The position numbers and the translations under genes are program-made. 26,859 nt of DNA from Candidatus Methylomirabilota bacterium. Lineage in GTDB: Bacteria > Methylomirabilota > Methylomirabilia > Methylomirabilales > Methylomirabilaceae. Location: NCBI GenBank assembly GCA_028869615.1, contig JAGWRQ010000003.1, positions 1 through 26,859 of the forward strand, read 5' to 3'. Below, one piece after another: positions 1-9,581 of the stretch (the first letter of the stretch is position 1; every line of letters starts with the position of its first letter). The notes under the pieces are model-generated. The model was not told where the DNA came from. It did no database searches and was given only the letters and a program-made list of their open reading frames with translations.

Positions 1-1119
1 GACCGTGAGGATCTCGTACGGGATGGTTCCCAGTTGTTCTGACCAGTCCGCGATCGAGATGCACTCCTCGCCGTCTCGCCCCAGCAGCGTGGCGACCTCT
101 CCCTCGCATGCCTGTGGTACGTCGGTAACGTCGATCAGGCATTGATCCATTGTGATCGTTCCTACTTGCCGAGCCCGCCGACCGCGAACCAGGACGTCGA
201 TCCTGTTGGAGAGGGCGCGAGGGATGCCATCGCCATAGCCGATCGATATGGTGGCCAGTCGCGTCTGACGGTTTGTTCGAAAGGTATGGCCGTAACTGAC
301 CCCGGTTCCTGGTGGAACTGTCTTGACGAAGATGATCCGCGCTTTGACAGAGAGGGCGGGGCGAAGAGCCACAACGTCCTGAAGGCGAGAGGTCGGGTAC
401 AAGCCATACTGAGCCAACCCGATCCGGACTAAGTCGAAGTGAGTGTCAGGGGATGTCAAGGTAGCGGCAGAATTAGCCAGGTGAGCTAATGGGGGCTGGA
501 TTCCCTGCCGCTGTAGCATATCCACTAGCTTGGCGAATCGTTCGAACTGCTCCCGGGTTGTCGTGGGATCGACGGCGTCAGCCGTGGCGAGGTGACTGTA
601 AAGGCCGGAAACCGTCACATTGGGCAGGATCCTGATCGTGCTCAAGAGCTCTTGAGCCTCCTGCCAGGCGACTCCCAAGCGGGACATGCCGGTATCGACC
701 TTCAGGTGAGTCTGGATCGGTCCCAGACCTGCCACAGAAAATTGACGGGCCTGGTCGAGGCTGCAGACGGTCGGCTGCAGTCGATATTCGGCAATCGCCT
801 CGGTCTCCTCTTTGCAGATCGCGGGGCTAAAGAGGAGAATCGGCGTGTCGATCCCTGCCCTTCGTAAGTGGATTCCCTCTTCAACTGTGGCTACGGCGAG
901 CCATGACGCGCCGGCTGATAGCGCGGTCTGAGCGACCGCCACCGCGCCGTGGCCGTAACCGTCGGCCTTGACGACCGACATAAACTGCGTAGAGGGTCGC
1001 AGCAGCCGTCGAATTGCCACTATATTGTGGCGGATCGCTCCGAGATCGACCTCTACCCAGGCACGGTGGGTCGCGGGAACCCGATCGGCTGCCCAGCCGA
1101 GCCTCTGATCAATACCCAT
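1..1119 (-). CDS. alr: Alanine racemase, 3' end beyond window
   Basis: PLP-dependent alanine racemase, which interconverts L- and D-alanine for peptidoglycan synthesis in the cytoplasm. I translated the minus strand from ATG 1117-1119 and the frame stays open for 373 codons to the window edge, so the C-terminus is missing. The PLP-lysine motif VVKADGYGHG is near residue 50, the H-x-K-x-D-T-G-M-x-R-x-G strand is present (HLKVDTGMSRLG), and the second-domain signature SYGHTF followed by SIGYGDG is clear. ATG 1119 is the only ATG between an in-frame TGA just upstream and the conserved start of the domain, although it has no good Shine-Dalgarno. It lies 47 bp downstream of ppcA and is probably the last or next-to-last gene of the cbb operon transcript. 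A role in carbon fixation is not implied. Confidence 0.93.
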   Translation of the reverse strand, partial: MGIDQRLGWAADRVPATHRAWVEVDLGAIRHNIVAIRRLLRPSTQFMSVVKADGYGHGAVAVAQTALSAGASWLAVATVEEGIHLRRAGIDTPILLFSPAICKEETEAIAEYRLQPTVCSLDQARQFSVAGLGPIQTHLKVDTGMSRLGVAWQEAQELLSTIRILPNVTVSGLYSHLATADAVDPTTTREQFERFAKLVDMLQRQGIQPPLAHLANSAATLTSPDTHFDLVRIGLAQYGLYPTSRLQDVVALRPALSVKARIIFVKTVPPGTGVSYGHTFRTNRQTRLATISIGYGDGIPRALSNRIDVLVRGRRARQVGTITMDQCLIDVTDVPQACEGEVATLLGRDGEECISIADWSEQLGTIPYEILTV

Positions 1120-1166
1120 ACTTTTTAACCGTCAAGCGTCACAACACAATACGGCCCACCGAGACT

Positions 1167-2663
1167 TCAGCCCAAAAACTTTCGAATCCAAGCCGCCCGG
1201 AGGATGAGGTCGCCGAGGTCTTTGGCGCTTCCCTCCCGAACCCGCTTGATCATCGTCGCCGTGACCTCCCGGTGGGCATGATCAGTGGAGGGGATAAGGC
1301 TGAGCAGTTGGATGGTCGTCTGGATCTCCTCTGCCGCGGTAGGGGGGAGGAGGGTGAACGCTTCCTCATTGAGATACCGAAGGGCATCTTTGAGGTCGTC
1401 TTCGAAACCCGGATCAATCTCCCTCAGCAAGGCCAGATCCTCCTGACCAAGACAGGAGAGGCCGAGGATCTCCGGGGGCAGGCCTAAAGAGTAGAGGGCG
1501 GCACAGAAGGAGATGGCGCGGGGGAGCGAGACCCCGCCCAGGCTCCGGCTATAGCCGAACAGACCGATATGCAGTTTCCGCATCCGACGCCTGGGGACAG
1601 CGGAGGCTATGTGATTCATCAGGGGGGCTATTGCGCTCACCTGGCGCTGGTAGCACGCGGAGAGCCGCTCGATCAGATCGCTGATCTTTTCCTCCGGCTC
1701 TACCGGCTTGGCGCTCTTTCTGGGTGCGTTCTTGAGGGTTTCGATGGCCCGGATGATTGCCGGGGCCGGATGGTCGTACTTGAAGGCCGACTGGATTGTG
1801 AACGTCTGAACGCTTGGATGCTCCGCAAGGTGCCGTTCCACGGTATCGGGCCGGAAGTTGCCGCGAAACGGGGCGCTTCCGGCCCCAAGGATTGGATAGA
1901 TGGGGATCCCCAGTTCTTGCTCCAGCCTTTCCAGGCGACTCAAGGCCGCCTTGACCAGGAGGCTGGCTGCCAAGCTCCCGTAGTTTAAGGCGGGATCGGA
2001 ACGGGCCAGGAAGACGCGCTGGTACGAGAGGTCTTTACCTTGCAGGTACGCGCGGACAATCGCATCGGCCCGAAGCAACGATTCCTTATCCTCGATTAAT
2101 GGGATGATCTGGATGGCTGCGGGATGAAACTCTCCGATCCACTCTTTGAGAGAGATATCGCCGGGTGTAAGAACCGCCTCCTCCTTCCCCGTGACGAAGA
2201 CCTGATAGTACCGGAGGACCCGGTTCAACTCCTCCGCCGAGGTGGTCATGGGGAAGATGATCTCGAAGACGGGGGCGACATCCTCCCCGTAAAAGAGGCG
2301 GGCTACGTCGTTCGCTCTGGGGATTCCTTGGAGGACTTCAAGGAGGATCTTCCCCTGGGTCTTTTCCACCGCAGGGTTTGGAACTCGCAAGGTCAGGAAC
2401 ATCTCCCGTCCCAAGGGAAACGCCCGGAAGAAGCTCTCATAGGTGGTCAGGAGCTTCTCAACAACGAACTCATCGACCTCCTTTCCCTCGAAGTCCCACA
2501 TCTGCTCGTCACAGCCTAAATGGGAGAATGCGTAGTAGGCCTCCCGGATCTCGTCCATCCCCTCCATTACAGGCCCTTGGGCGAAGAAGGGGACGGTGAC
2601 GTTGTCCGGATGCTGGGTGCTCATACAGCGGGGGATGCGGGGGCGCGTCTCGATATCGATCAC
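1167..2663 (-). CDS. ppcA: Archaeal-type phosphoenolpyruvate carboxylase
   Basis: Catalyses PEP + HCO3- to oxaloacetate + Pi, an anaplerotic entry into C4 acids. The 498-residue length and the motifs match the short archaeal-type PpcA family rather than the ~900-residue bacterial/plant enzyme. These include CMSTQHPDNV at the N-terminus, YYAFSHLGCDEQMWDFEGKE, RVPNP, FLARSDPALNYG, GSAPFRGNFRPD, KLHIGLFGYSRS and the C-terminal RKFLG. I chose the GTG start at 2663 because family members carry a few residues before MSTQHPDNV, because a GAGAG sits about 7 nt upstream, and because it leaves only 4 nt after the cbbX stop. ATG 2624 (MSTQHPD) is the conservative alternative and ATG 2708 would overlap cbbX. 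Its position directly behind cbbLSX suggests co-expression of both carboxylases. This enzyme type is uncommon in bacteria, which suggests lateral acquisition. Confidence 0.93.
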   Translation of the reverse strand: MIDIETRPRIPRCMSTQHPDNVTVPFFAQGPVMEGMDEIREAYYAFSHLGCDEQMWDFEGKEVDEFVVEKLLTTYESFFRAFPLGREMFLTLRVPNPAVEKTQGKILLEVLQGIPRANDVARLFYGEDVAPVFEIIFPMTTSAEELNRVLRYYQVFVTGKEEAVLTPGDISLKEWIGEFHPAAIQIIPLIEDKESLLRADAIVRAYLQGKDLSYQRVFLARSDPALNYGSLAASLLVKAALSRLERLEQELGIPIYPILGAGSAPFRGNFRPDTVERHLAEHPSVQTFTIQSAFKYDHPAPAIIRAIETLKNAPRKSAKPVEPEEKISDLIERLSACYQRQVSAIAPLMNHIASAVPRRRMRKLHIGLFGYSRSLGGVSLPRAISFCAALYSLGLPPEILGLSCLGQEDLALLREIDPGFEDDLKDALRYLNEEAFTLLPPTAAEEIQTTIQLLSLIPSTDHAHREVTATMIKRVREGSAKDLGDLILRAAWIRKFLG

Positions 2664-2667
2664 CGCG

Positions 2668-3630
2668 CTACTCTCGATCGGTTGTCTGATTGGAATCCGG
2701 CTGACCATCCCTGAATACCCGGCTGGGAAGGATATCTTCAGCCTCAATCGTGACCAGATCCTTTTTCGTAAGGGTGTCTTTGTGTTGCGCGAACAAGCGG
2801 TTGGCCTGGCGCAGGCGAGCTCGATCAAGCGCATTCCGCACACTGCGGGCATTGGCAAAATTCGGCATCTGCATGCGCTTCAACAGGTATTGATAAAAGA
2901 CCTTTTCAGCTTCAGGACTGAAACGGTATTGCTGCTTTTCCAGCATCAGCTTGGCAATCGCGATCAGTTCTTCCGCCGTGTAGTTTGGAAAATCCAGGTG
3001 ATGCGCAATGCGAGAGGACATCCCCGGATTGCCCTGGAAGAATGTCTCCATACGGTCCTTGTAACCGGCCAAGATGACCACAAGGTCCTCTCGCTGATTT
3101 TCCATAACCTGGAGCAGGATCTCGATCGATTCCTGGCCGTAGTCGCGCTCATTTTCCGAACGGTAGAGATAATAGGCCTCGTCGATAAACAATACGCCGC
3201 CCATAGCTCTTTTCAAGACCTCTTTGGTCTTCGGCGCAGTATGCCCGATGTACTGGCCGACGAGATCGTCGCGCGTAACTGCCGCCAAATTGCACTTGCG
3301 GATGTAACCGAGGCGGTGCAGAATCTCAGCCATCCGCATCGCGACGGTGGTCTTGCCCGTACCGGGATTGCCGGTAAAGCACATATGGAGGCTGGGCGGG
3401 CCAGACATAAGACCCAGGCTGTTCCGCACCCGGTCGACCAGCAACAGAGCTGCGATCTCCCGAATCCGCGTCTTTATCGGCTTCAGGCCGACCAATTCCC
3501 GATCGAGCTTATCAAGGATATCCTGAATCTGGGAATCGCGAAAGACACTTTCAAGATCTACTGGCGTATCGTCGGGGAGTCCGGATAGTGCCTTCTCTTC
3601 TGGGGTCTGTTCAACTTCCGCTTCGCTCAT
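2668..3630 (-). CDS. cbbX: Red-type RuBisCO activase CbbX
   Basis: AAA+ ATPase that remodels inhibited red-type RuBisCO, pulling on the large-subunit C-terminus to release bound sugar phosphates. The protein has 320 residues from ATG 3630. Walker A GNPGTGKT is at about residues 87-94, the YIGHT pore-loop region follows near 127, Walker B LFIDEA is at about 147-152, and an AAA+ lid with NARSVRN (sensor-2 type arginine) follows near 260. ATG 3630 has GAGG six nt upstream and is preferred over GTG 3642. It is separated from cbbS by a 108-bp gap holding a strong hairpin and is followed 4 bp later by ppcA. Its presence confirms that the neighbouring RuBisCO is of the red lineage (form IC/ID), in which activation is RuBP-regulated; that regulation is family knowledge, not seen here. 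Confidence 0.96.
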   Translation of the reverse strand: MSEAEVEQTPEEKALSGLPDDTPVDLESVFRDSQIQDILDKLDRELVGLKPIKTRIREIAALLLVDRVRNSLGLMSGPPSLHMCFTGNPGTGKTTVAMRMAEILHRLGYIRKCNLAAVTRDDLVGQYIGHTAPKTKEVLKRAMGGVLFIDEAYYLYRSENERDYGQESIEILLQVMENQREDLVVILAGYKDRMETFFQGNPGMSSRIAHHLDFPNYTAEELIAIAKLMLEKQQYRFSPEAEKVFYQYLLKRMQMPNFANARSVRNALDRARLRQANRLFAQHKDTLTKKDLVTIEAEDILPSRVFRDGQPDSNQTTDRE

Positions 3631-3688
3631 AGACTTCCTCACTTCACCTGGCGGTCTTCACAACGCTTGTCTGAAACCGCACAGTGTG

Positions 3689-3720
3689 GGGAGGAGAGGG
3701 GGGTTACCCCCTCTCCTCCC
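3689..3720 (-). other. Intergenic hairpin between cbbS and cbbX
   Basis: Perfect 14-bp GC-rich inverted repeat (arms 3689-3702 and 3707-3720) with a four-base loop, 18 bp after the cbbS stop on the transcribed minus strand. No U-run follows, so it is unlikely to be a plain intrinsic terminator. It more probably blocks 3' exonucleases or marks a processing site, which would keep cbbLS mRNA in excess over cbbX mRNA. The structure is seen directly; the function is inferred. Confidence 0.75.
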
Positions 3721-3738
3721 GGCATATCCGATCAGCGT

Positions 3739-4161
3739 TCAGTCCGTATACCGCGCGCCCTCCGGCTTGTCGGTGGCATAGCTGTGCACGACGTAGTTGA
3801 TGGTGCGGCCATTCACTTCCTGGCGCACCAAGCCAAATCCGGGCTCATGCTTCGGTCGGTGGACGATGAACGACAGACGGATGGTTTCCCAGCCTTTATT
3901 ATGGTCGAAGGCGTTCACCTTGACGTAGTGGTTGGGATAGGCCTTGCGGCAGGCGTCGATCTCGTACATGACTCCCGCCGGGTCTTCCAGGTCGAACATC
4001 GGCAAGCCCCACATCTCCCAGAACGTATTGCGGGGGTGCGGGTCATCCGTAAACTCGACACTGACGGCCCATTTATTGTGTAACGCATACTCTACCTGCT
4101 TTCTGATCTGGTCATCGGTCAGATCAGCCAGGAACGAGAACGTACCTTGGGTAATTCGCAT
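3739..4161 (-). CDS. cbbS: RuBisCO small subunit, red type
   Basis: Small subunit of ribulose-1,5-bisphosphate carboxylase/oxygenase, which caps the L8 core of the L8S8 enzyme. The protein is 140 residues long, starting [19 protein letters not shown]. It has the family blocks [10 protein letters not shown] and [14 protein letters not shown], and a C-terminal extension after the RLSFIVHRP strand. That extension (to [16 protein letters not shown]) is the beta-hairpin tail typical of red-type small subunits, which fills the central solvent channel. GGAGGAAG lies just upstream of ATG 4161, fixing the start. An upstream in-frame extension to 4287 would run into cbbL and is rejected. It lies 20 bp after cbbL, so the two are almost certainly co-translated from one message. 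Confidence 0.97.
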   Translation of the reverse strand: MRITQGTFSFLADLTDDQIRKQVEYALHNKWAVSVEFTDDPHPRNTFWEMWGLPMFDLEDPAGVMYEIDACRKAYPNHYVKVNAFDHNKGWETIRLSFIVHRPKHEPGFGLVRQEVNGRTINYVVHSYATDKPEGARYTD

Positions 4162-4181
4162 ACTGCTTCCTCCCTTCTCAC

Positions 4182-5663
<1,482 letters not shown>

Positions 5664-5807
5664 TCAGCCTGCGTGTTCACCCTGCGCTACCGTTCTGTTG
5701 TGTCGTTCCCCAAGGGGTCTTGGACGAGCTACCTCTTACGTTCATCTCTTATTGAGCCAGATCGGATCCCCAGACTCATGCCTATACTTGGCCTTAAGTT
5801 ATCAGTT

Positions 5808-5854
5808 CTTACCATAAGGTCAAATAGAAAATTATGGGACTTATCATAAGGTTA
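5808..5854. promoter_or_regulatory. Twin palindromic boxes, candidate operator
   Basis: Two 15-bp direct repeats, CTTACCATAAGGTCA at 5808 and CTTATCATAAGGTTA at 5840, differ at two positions and start 32 bp apart, close to three helical turns. Each contains a dyad of the form CTTAY-C-ATAAG; the second is an exact 5+1+5 palindrome. This is the layout expected for two regulator dimers bound to one face of the helix. A CbbR-like LysR protein is a guess; no regulator is encoded in the window. Confidence 0.5.
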
Positions 5855-5936
5855 TCTTTATAAATAACACGCTGTGCCCCTTTACAAACGGCGCATCTTG
5901 TGCGCGGTTATGGGTACTCGGAGCCTGAAGCGCTCC

Positions 5937-5967
5937 TTGACATCCGGATATCTGACATAGTAATAAT
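5937..5967 (+). promoter_or_regulatory. Candidate sigma70 promoter for rpiA-fbp-fba
   Basis: TTGACA at 5937-5942 and AATAAT at 5962-5967 (5 of 6 to TATAAT) with a 19-bp spacer, slightly longer than ideal. Transcription would begin near 5975, about 50 nt upstream of the preferred rpiA start at 6026, and would exclude the upstream in-frame ATG at 5900. Confidence 0.35.
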
Positions 5968-6025
5968 ATCTGCCACAAATAAACCTGCAACCTTTGAGAG
6001 AGGACTGGGAGCCTTCCATCATTCG

Positions 6026-6760
6026 ATGAATCAAGAATCGCGTCCCCATAATCAACAGTTGCCTGCTACCGCCCCCGGCGCGCCAGGGGCTCAGCCGTCT
6101 ATGGCGAACATGGCCCTCGATTTCATCAAGGATGACGATGTGGTCGGTCTGGGCACCGGACGGGCCGCAACCGCTTTTGTCCGCGCCCTAGGTTGTGCGG
6201 TGCAAGCCGGTCTCCGGGTCACGGCGGTCTCGACTTCGCAGGCAACCGCCGCGTTAGCGGCGCAGCTTGGAATACCGCTGACGACGCTCGAGGAGGTTTC
6301 AAGCATCGATGTCACATTTGATGGCGCGGATGAGGTCGATCTCAGGCTCGATCTGATCAAGGGCTACGGCGGCGCGCTGGTTCGGGAAAAGATCGTGGCC
6401 GCCTCGTCGCGACGGCTGATCATCCTGGTTGGCGCCGAAAAGCTGGTACCGGTTCTGGGGAGCCGTGGCATCCTTCCCGTAGAAGTCGTGCCGTTCGGGC
6501 TGCCCCTCTGCCGGCGCCGCCTCACAGAACTCGGGTGCCGGCCGGCTGTCCGCAAGCATGATGGGCAGCCGTTCGTGACCGACAACGGCAATCATATCCT
6601 CGACTGCAGCATCTCGCCGCTCCCTAACCCGGCCTCTTTCGAGCAGGCGATCCTTGGGATCCCTGGGGTGGTCGGAACGGGGCTCTTCATCGGTATGGCG
6701 GACACAGTCCTGGTGCAGGACGGCGATGCGGTCAACGTACAACAACGCGGAGACCGATGA
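6026..6760 (+). CDS. rpiA: Ribose-5-phosphate isomerase A
   Basis: Interconverts ribose-5-phosphate and ribulose-5-phosphate, supplying the precursor of ribulose bisphosphate in the Calvin cycle. The phosphate loop GLGTGRAA is at about residues 41-48. FDGADEVD and IKGYGGALVREKI place D99, D102, K112 and E121 at the same mutual spacing as D81, D84, K94 and E103 of the E. coli enzyme. DNGNHILD is also present. From ATG 6026 the protein has 244 residues, slightly longer than usual because of a Pro/Gln-rich leader of about 25 residues. No strong Shine-Dalgarno supports this start; ATG 6101 is possible, and ATG 5900 lies upstream of the likely promoter. The stop overlaps the fbp start, so the two are translationally coupled. 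Confidence 0.93.
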   Translation: MNQESRPHNQQLPATAPGAPGAQPSMANMALDFIKDDDVVGLGTGRAATAFVRALGCAVQAGLRVTAVSTSQATAALAAQLGIPLTTLEEVSSIDVTFDGADEVDLRLDLIKGYGGALVREKIVAASSRRLIILVGAEKLVPVLGSRGILPVEVVPFGLPLCRRRLTELGCRPAVRKHDGQPFVTDNGNHILDCSISPLPNPASFEQAILGIPGVVGTGLFIGMADTVLVQDGDAVNVQQRGDR

Positions 6761-7776
6761 TGGGAGATCCGATGATCAGCAAAGGCATTACCCTTACCCG
6801 TCATCTTCTGGACGACCGGACACCGGTGGAGGGGGATCTTGGCGCGCTGCTCATGAAGATCGGCTCTGCCTCGAAACTGGTTTCGCGCGAGGTGAACCGG
6901 GCGGCGCTGCACGGCAAATTGGGATATACCGGGGAGGTCAACGTTCAGGGAGAGCAGATTGCCCAGCTCGATCTCTGGTCGAATGAGGTGTTTGTGGATG
7001 CGCTGAAAGAGACCGGTCTCGTCTGCACGATGGTCTCAGAGGAGATGGAGGCGCCGCTGCATGTCGACCGCAACTGCCTCCCAGGGAGCTATGTGGTCTG
7101 TTTCGACCCGGTTGATGGCTCGTCGAATATCGACATCAACGGCACAGTGGGGACGATCTTTTCGGTGCGGCACCGGCGCGGCCATGGGCGGGAGCATGTG
7201 GCGGCGGATATCTTGCGGAAGGGCACCGAGCAGGTGGCGGCCGGCTATGTGATGTATGGCCCCAGTACCATGTTCGTCTATGCTGCCGGCCAAACGGTGC
7301 AGGGTTTTACATGGGATCATACGCTGGACGATTACGTTCTGTCACACCCCGACATTCGGATTCCGCGACGGGGGAAAATGTATAGCGTGAACCATGGGAA
7401 CTACCATCGCTGGTCCGAGCCGACTCGCCGGGCAGTCGATTATCTGAGCACGCCGGATAAGCCGACAGGCCGACCCTATTCGCTCCGCTATGTCGGGTCG
7501 ATGGTAGCGGATCTTCATCGCACGCTGCTTGAAGGCGGGCTCTTCATGTATCCTGGTGAAGCCGGCGGGGGAAAGAACGCCAATGGGAAGCTCCGACTTC
7601 TCTACGAGGTGGCGCCGATGGCCTATATCGTAGAGCAGGCTGGGGGACGGGCCAGCACCGGCGCTGAGCGGATCTTGGAGATCGAGCCGTCGGAGTATCA
7701 CCAGCGTGTGCCGATCATCATTGGCAGCCCCGATGACGTGGTTCTCGTCGAGGAGTTCTACCAGGGGAAGCGTTAA
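6757..7776 (+). CDS. fbp: Fructose-1,6-bisphosphatase, class I
   Basis: Hydrolyses fructose-1,6-bisphosphate to fructose-6-phosphate, an irreversible step in Calvin-cycle regeneration and gluconeogenesis. The protein has 339 residues, the normal length. Metal-binding acids are in SEEMEAP (about E95/E96) and in the class I signature FDPVDGSSNID (about 117-127). The substrate-binding blocks NHGNYHRW, LRYVGSMVADLHRTLLEGG and NGKLRLLYEVAPMAYI are intact. ATG 6757 overlaps the rpiA stop and has GGAG five nt upstream. ATG 6772 also has a good GGGAG and would give a protein five residues shorter. It lies between rpiA and fba in the same direction, which supports a carbon-fixation or gluconeogenic role. 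Confidence 0.96.
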   Translation: MMGDPMISKGITLTRHLLDDRTPVEGDLGALLMKIGSASKLVSREVNRAALHGKLGYTGEVNVQGEQIAQLDLWSNEVFVDALKETGLVCTMVSEEMEAPLHVDRNCLPGSYVVCFDPVDGSSNIDINGTVGTIFSVRHRRGHGREHVAADILRKGTEQVAAGYVMYGPSTMFVYAAGQTVQGFTWDHTLDDYVLSHPDIRIPRRGKMYSVNHGNYHRWSEPTRRAVDYLSTPDKPTGRPYSLRYVGSMVADLHRTLLEGGLFMYPGEAGGGKNANGKLRLLYEVAPMAYIVEQAGGRASTGAERILEIEPSEYHQRVPIIIGSPDDVVLVEEFYQGKR

Positions 7777-7844
7777 CACGCTCACTCTACGATCAGTTCG
7801 GGCCTGAACCCGACATGCAGGGCGGTTCGAAGGAGGCGATGCGC

Positions 7845-8771
7845 ATGAACCAGCGTGCCCGTGAGATACTTGATTGGTACAGCGGTGACAATCCGGGAAC
7901 GCTGACGAACCTGGCGCGGCTGCTTCACCATGGCTACCTCGGCGGCACGGGTCGACTGGTGATACTGCCGGTGGATCAAGGGTTTGAGCATGGTCCGGCG
8001 CGAAGCTTTGCTGTCAACCCTCCCGCTTACCACCCGCACTACCACTTTGGACTGGCCATTGAGGCGCGTTTGAGCGCTTACGCGGCGCCGCTAGGCTTCC
8101 TCGAGGCCGGCGCGGCGGACTTCGCCGGCCAGATTCCCCTGATTCTGAAACTCAATAGCCACGACGTGCTGCACGACGACAAGAACCCGCTTTCCTCGGT
8201 GACGGCCAGCGTCAAGGATGCGCTACGCCTCGGGTGTGTCGGTGTGGGCTTCACGATCTACCCAGGCTCCGCCCATTGCGCCACGATGTACCAGCAGTTC
8301 CGCGAGATCGCGGCTGAGGCCAAGGCGTCCGGCCTGATCGCGGTCTGCTGGTCATACCCGCGCGGCACCGGCCTGAGTAAGGAGGGCGAGACGGCGATCG
8401 ATGTAGTGGCCTACGCGGCTCAGATCGCGGCGCAGCTTGGCGCGCACCTCATCAAGGTGAAGCTGCCCACCGCCCACATCGAGCAGCCGGAGGCCAAGAA
8501 GGTTTACGACAAGACCAAGGTGCCGATCGGGACCCTGGCGGACCGTGTCCGACACGTGGTCCAGAGCGCCTTCGATGGGCGACGGATGGTGATCTTCTCC
8601 GGCGGGGCGGCCAAGGCGGACGACAATGCGGTCCTGGATGAGATCCGGGCCATCCGCGATGGGGGAGGGTTCGGCACCATCATCGGCCGCAACTCGTTCC
8701 AGCGCCGCCGATCCGACGCCATCGACCTGCTCACCAAGATCATGAAGATCTACTCGGGCGAGATGCAATAA
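7845..8771 (+). CDS. fba: Fructose-bisphosphate aldolase, class I (DhnA/FbaB type)
   Basis: Condenses dihydroxyacetone phosphate with glyceraldehyde-3-phosphate (or erythrose-4-phosphate) to feed fbp. The 308-residue protein belongs to the metal-independent DhnA family. LPVDQGFEHGP is at about 41-51, LKLNSH near 101, and the Schiff-base lysine region HLIKVKLPT at about 201-209 (K204 or K206). The phosphate-binding FSGGAAK and GTIIGRNSFQR are near the C-terminus. AAGGAGG ends eight nt upstream of ATG 7845; ATG 7839 is too close to it. It is 68 bp after fbp, probably the last gene of the rpiA-fbp-fba unit. Many proteobacterial cbb operons use a class II aldolase, so the class I enzyme here is a distinguishing trait. 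I found no clear terminator after it. Confidence 0.94.
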   Translation: MNQRAREILDWYSGDNPGTLTNLARLLHHGYLGGTGRLVILPVDQGFEHGPARSFAVNPPAYHPHYHFGLAIEARLSAYAAPLGFLEAGAADFAGQIPLILKLNSHDVLHDDKNPLSSVTASVKDALRLGCVGVGFTIYPGSAHCATMYQQFREIAAEAKASGLIAVCWSYPRGTGLSKEGETAIDVVAYAAQIAAQLGAHLIKVKLPTAHIEQPEAKKVYDKTKVPIGTLADRVRHVVQSAFDGRRMVIFSGGAAKADDNAVLDEIRAIRDGGGFGTIIGRNSFQRRRSDAIDLLTKIMKIYSGEMQ

Positions 8772-8946
8772 AACGCGCTGACGGCATCCGACCCGGAGTC
8801 AAGCTCGCTCATCTTATCGTCCTACCTTAGCCGAACGTAGCAATAAGCTGAGAGTGGCGTCTCGACCTTGGAACCGTCTACCAGCCTATAACGGGAGCCA
8901 ACCACCAGCTTCATTGCCTGATTCGACTATTTCAGATCTCCTTGGA
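8772..8946. other. Gene-free spacer after fba
   Basis: Convergent intergenic stretch between the fba stop and the stop of the minus-strand DUF2442 gene. No hairpin followed by a T-run, no repeat array and no coding potential recognised on either strand. Confidence 0.5.
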
Positions 8947-9204
8947 CTACGCTACGATGGTTTTGCCGACAGCCTTGGAGTAGAGCGTTTCCGGTGCAAT
9001 ATCGACACCGTTTTCCCAAGAGATAACTCCAAGTTCTTTATCAATTCTAAAGTGCTTGAAGTATTCTATGTCGTTAAATTTGGAGAATACCCCGCCGCGG
9101 TTACGATATTGCGAAAAATCAACGATGCCCTTTGTGCCGTCCTCAAATTCAAGCTCAAGCTCATAATCCCGAATATGCCGCGCTGAAACCACGTCAAGTA
9201 TCAT
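8947..9204 (-). CDS. DUF2442 family small protein
   Basis: An 85-residue protein starting MILDVVSARHIRDYELELEF. It has the DUF2442 pattern: an N-terminal strand, a DGTKGIVDFS turn, and a C-terminal block ISWENGVDIAPETLYSKA. DUF2442 genes are often found beside DUF4160 genes, as here (10-bp gap), and the pair is commonly suspected to be a toxin-antitoxin-like module; no biochemical role is established to my knowledge. ATG 9204 begins the conserved domain; longer upstream starts would read into the neighbour. The gene is AT-richer than the surrounding metabolic genes, in keeping with a mobile accessory origin. Confidence 0.85.
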   Translation of the reverse strand: MILDVVSARHIRDYELELEFEDGTKGIVDFSQYRNRGGVFSKFNDIEYFKHFRIDKELGVISWENGVDIAPETLYSKAVGKTIVA

Positions 9205-9214
9205 GACGCGCCTC

Positions 9215-9475
9215 CTATCGAAGTGGTTCAATCTTCTGTGGTTGGTTATTCTGAATAACCTTTTCCCAATTCGCAAATAGTTCATCTCTGTGCTGTGATG
9301 CCCACTCAATGACCAACCCCAGTACCCTGGGTGGTAAAGATCCTTCCAATACACATAACGAATCGATTTCGATAGACGCCTTGTCGCCTCCATAACGAGC
9401 ATGAAAGTGAGGTGGGTTATGCTCGTCGAAGAACATTGCGATAATGATTCCGAAGAATCTCGAAATCTCCGGCAT
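9215..9475 (-). CDS. DUF4160 family small protein
   Basis: An 86-residue protein with the DUF4160 signature: MPEISRFFGIIIAMFF, then DEHNPPHFHARYGG, which contains the conserved His-x-His, and a C-terminal helix WASQHRDELFANWEKV. It precedes the DUF2442 gene in transcription order by 10 bp and is almost certainly co-transcribed with it. The two families recur together in many bacteria and may act as a toxin-antitoxin-like pair; which would be the toxin is not known from sequence. The Shine-Dalgarno is weak. Confidence 0.87.
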   Translation of the reverse strand: MPEISRFFGIIIAMFFDEHNPPHFHARYGGDKASIEIDSLCVLEGSLPPRVLGLVIEWASQHRDELFANWEKVIQNNQPQKIEPLR

Positions 9476-9581
9476 CTTTTATGTTTTCCCTTCTTCCCTT
9501 TTAGAGTCGAACGACGAAGCTAACCCTCTGGGAACAGGCCGGCGCGAAGCGTCCGCGCCATCTACAATTAGTTGGGTTTTC

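Noticed and set aside
1321..1360. G-rich run in the ppcA 3' region as a heptamer array
   Set aside because: It encodes an ordinary family segment of PpcA and shows no 7-nt periodicity.
2596..3588. 330-codon plus-strand open frame opposite cbbX
   Set aside because: It is the antisense shadow of cbbX and the ppcA start; it has no family motifs, while the minus strand has Walker A and B and clear CbbX identity.
3689..3720. Hairpin after cbbS as an intrinsic terminator
   Set aside because: The stem is strong but no U-run follows on the transcribed strand, and cbbX downstream needs read-through.
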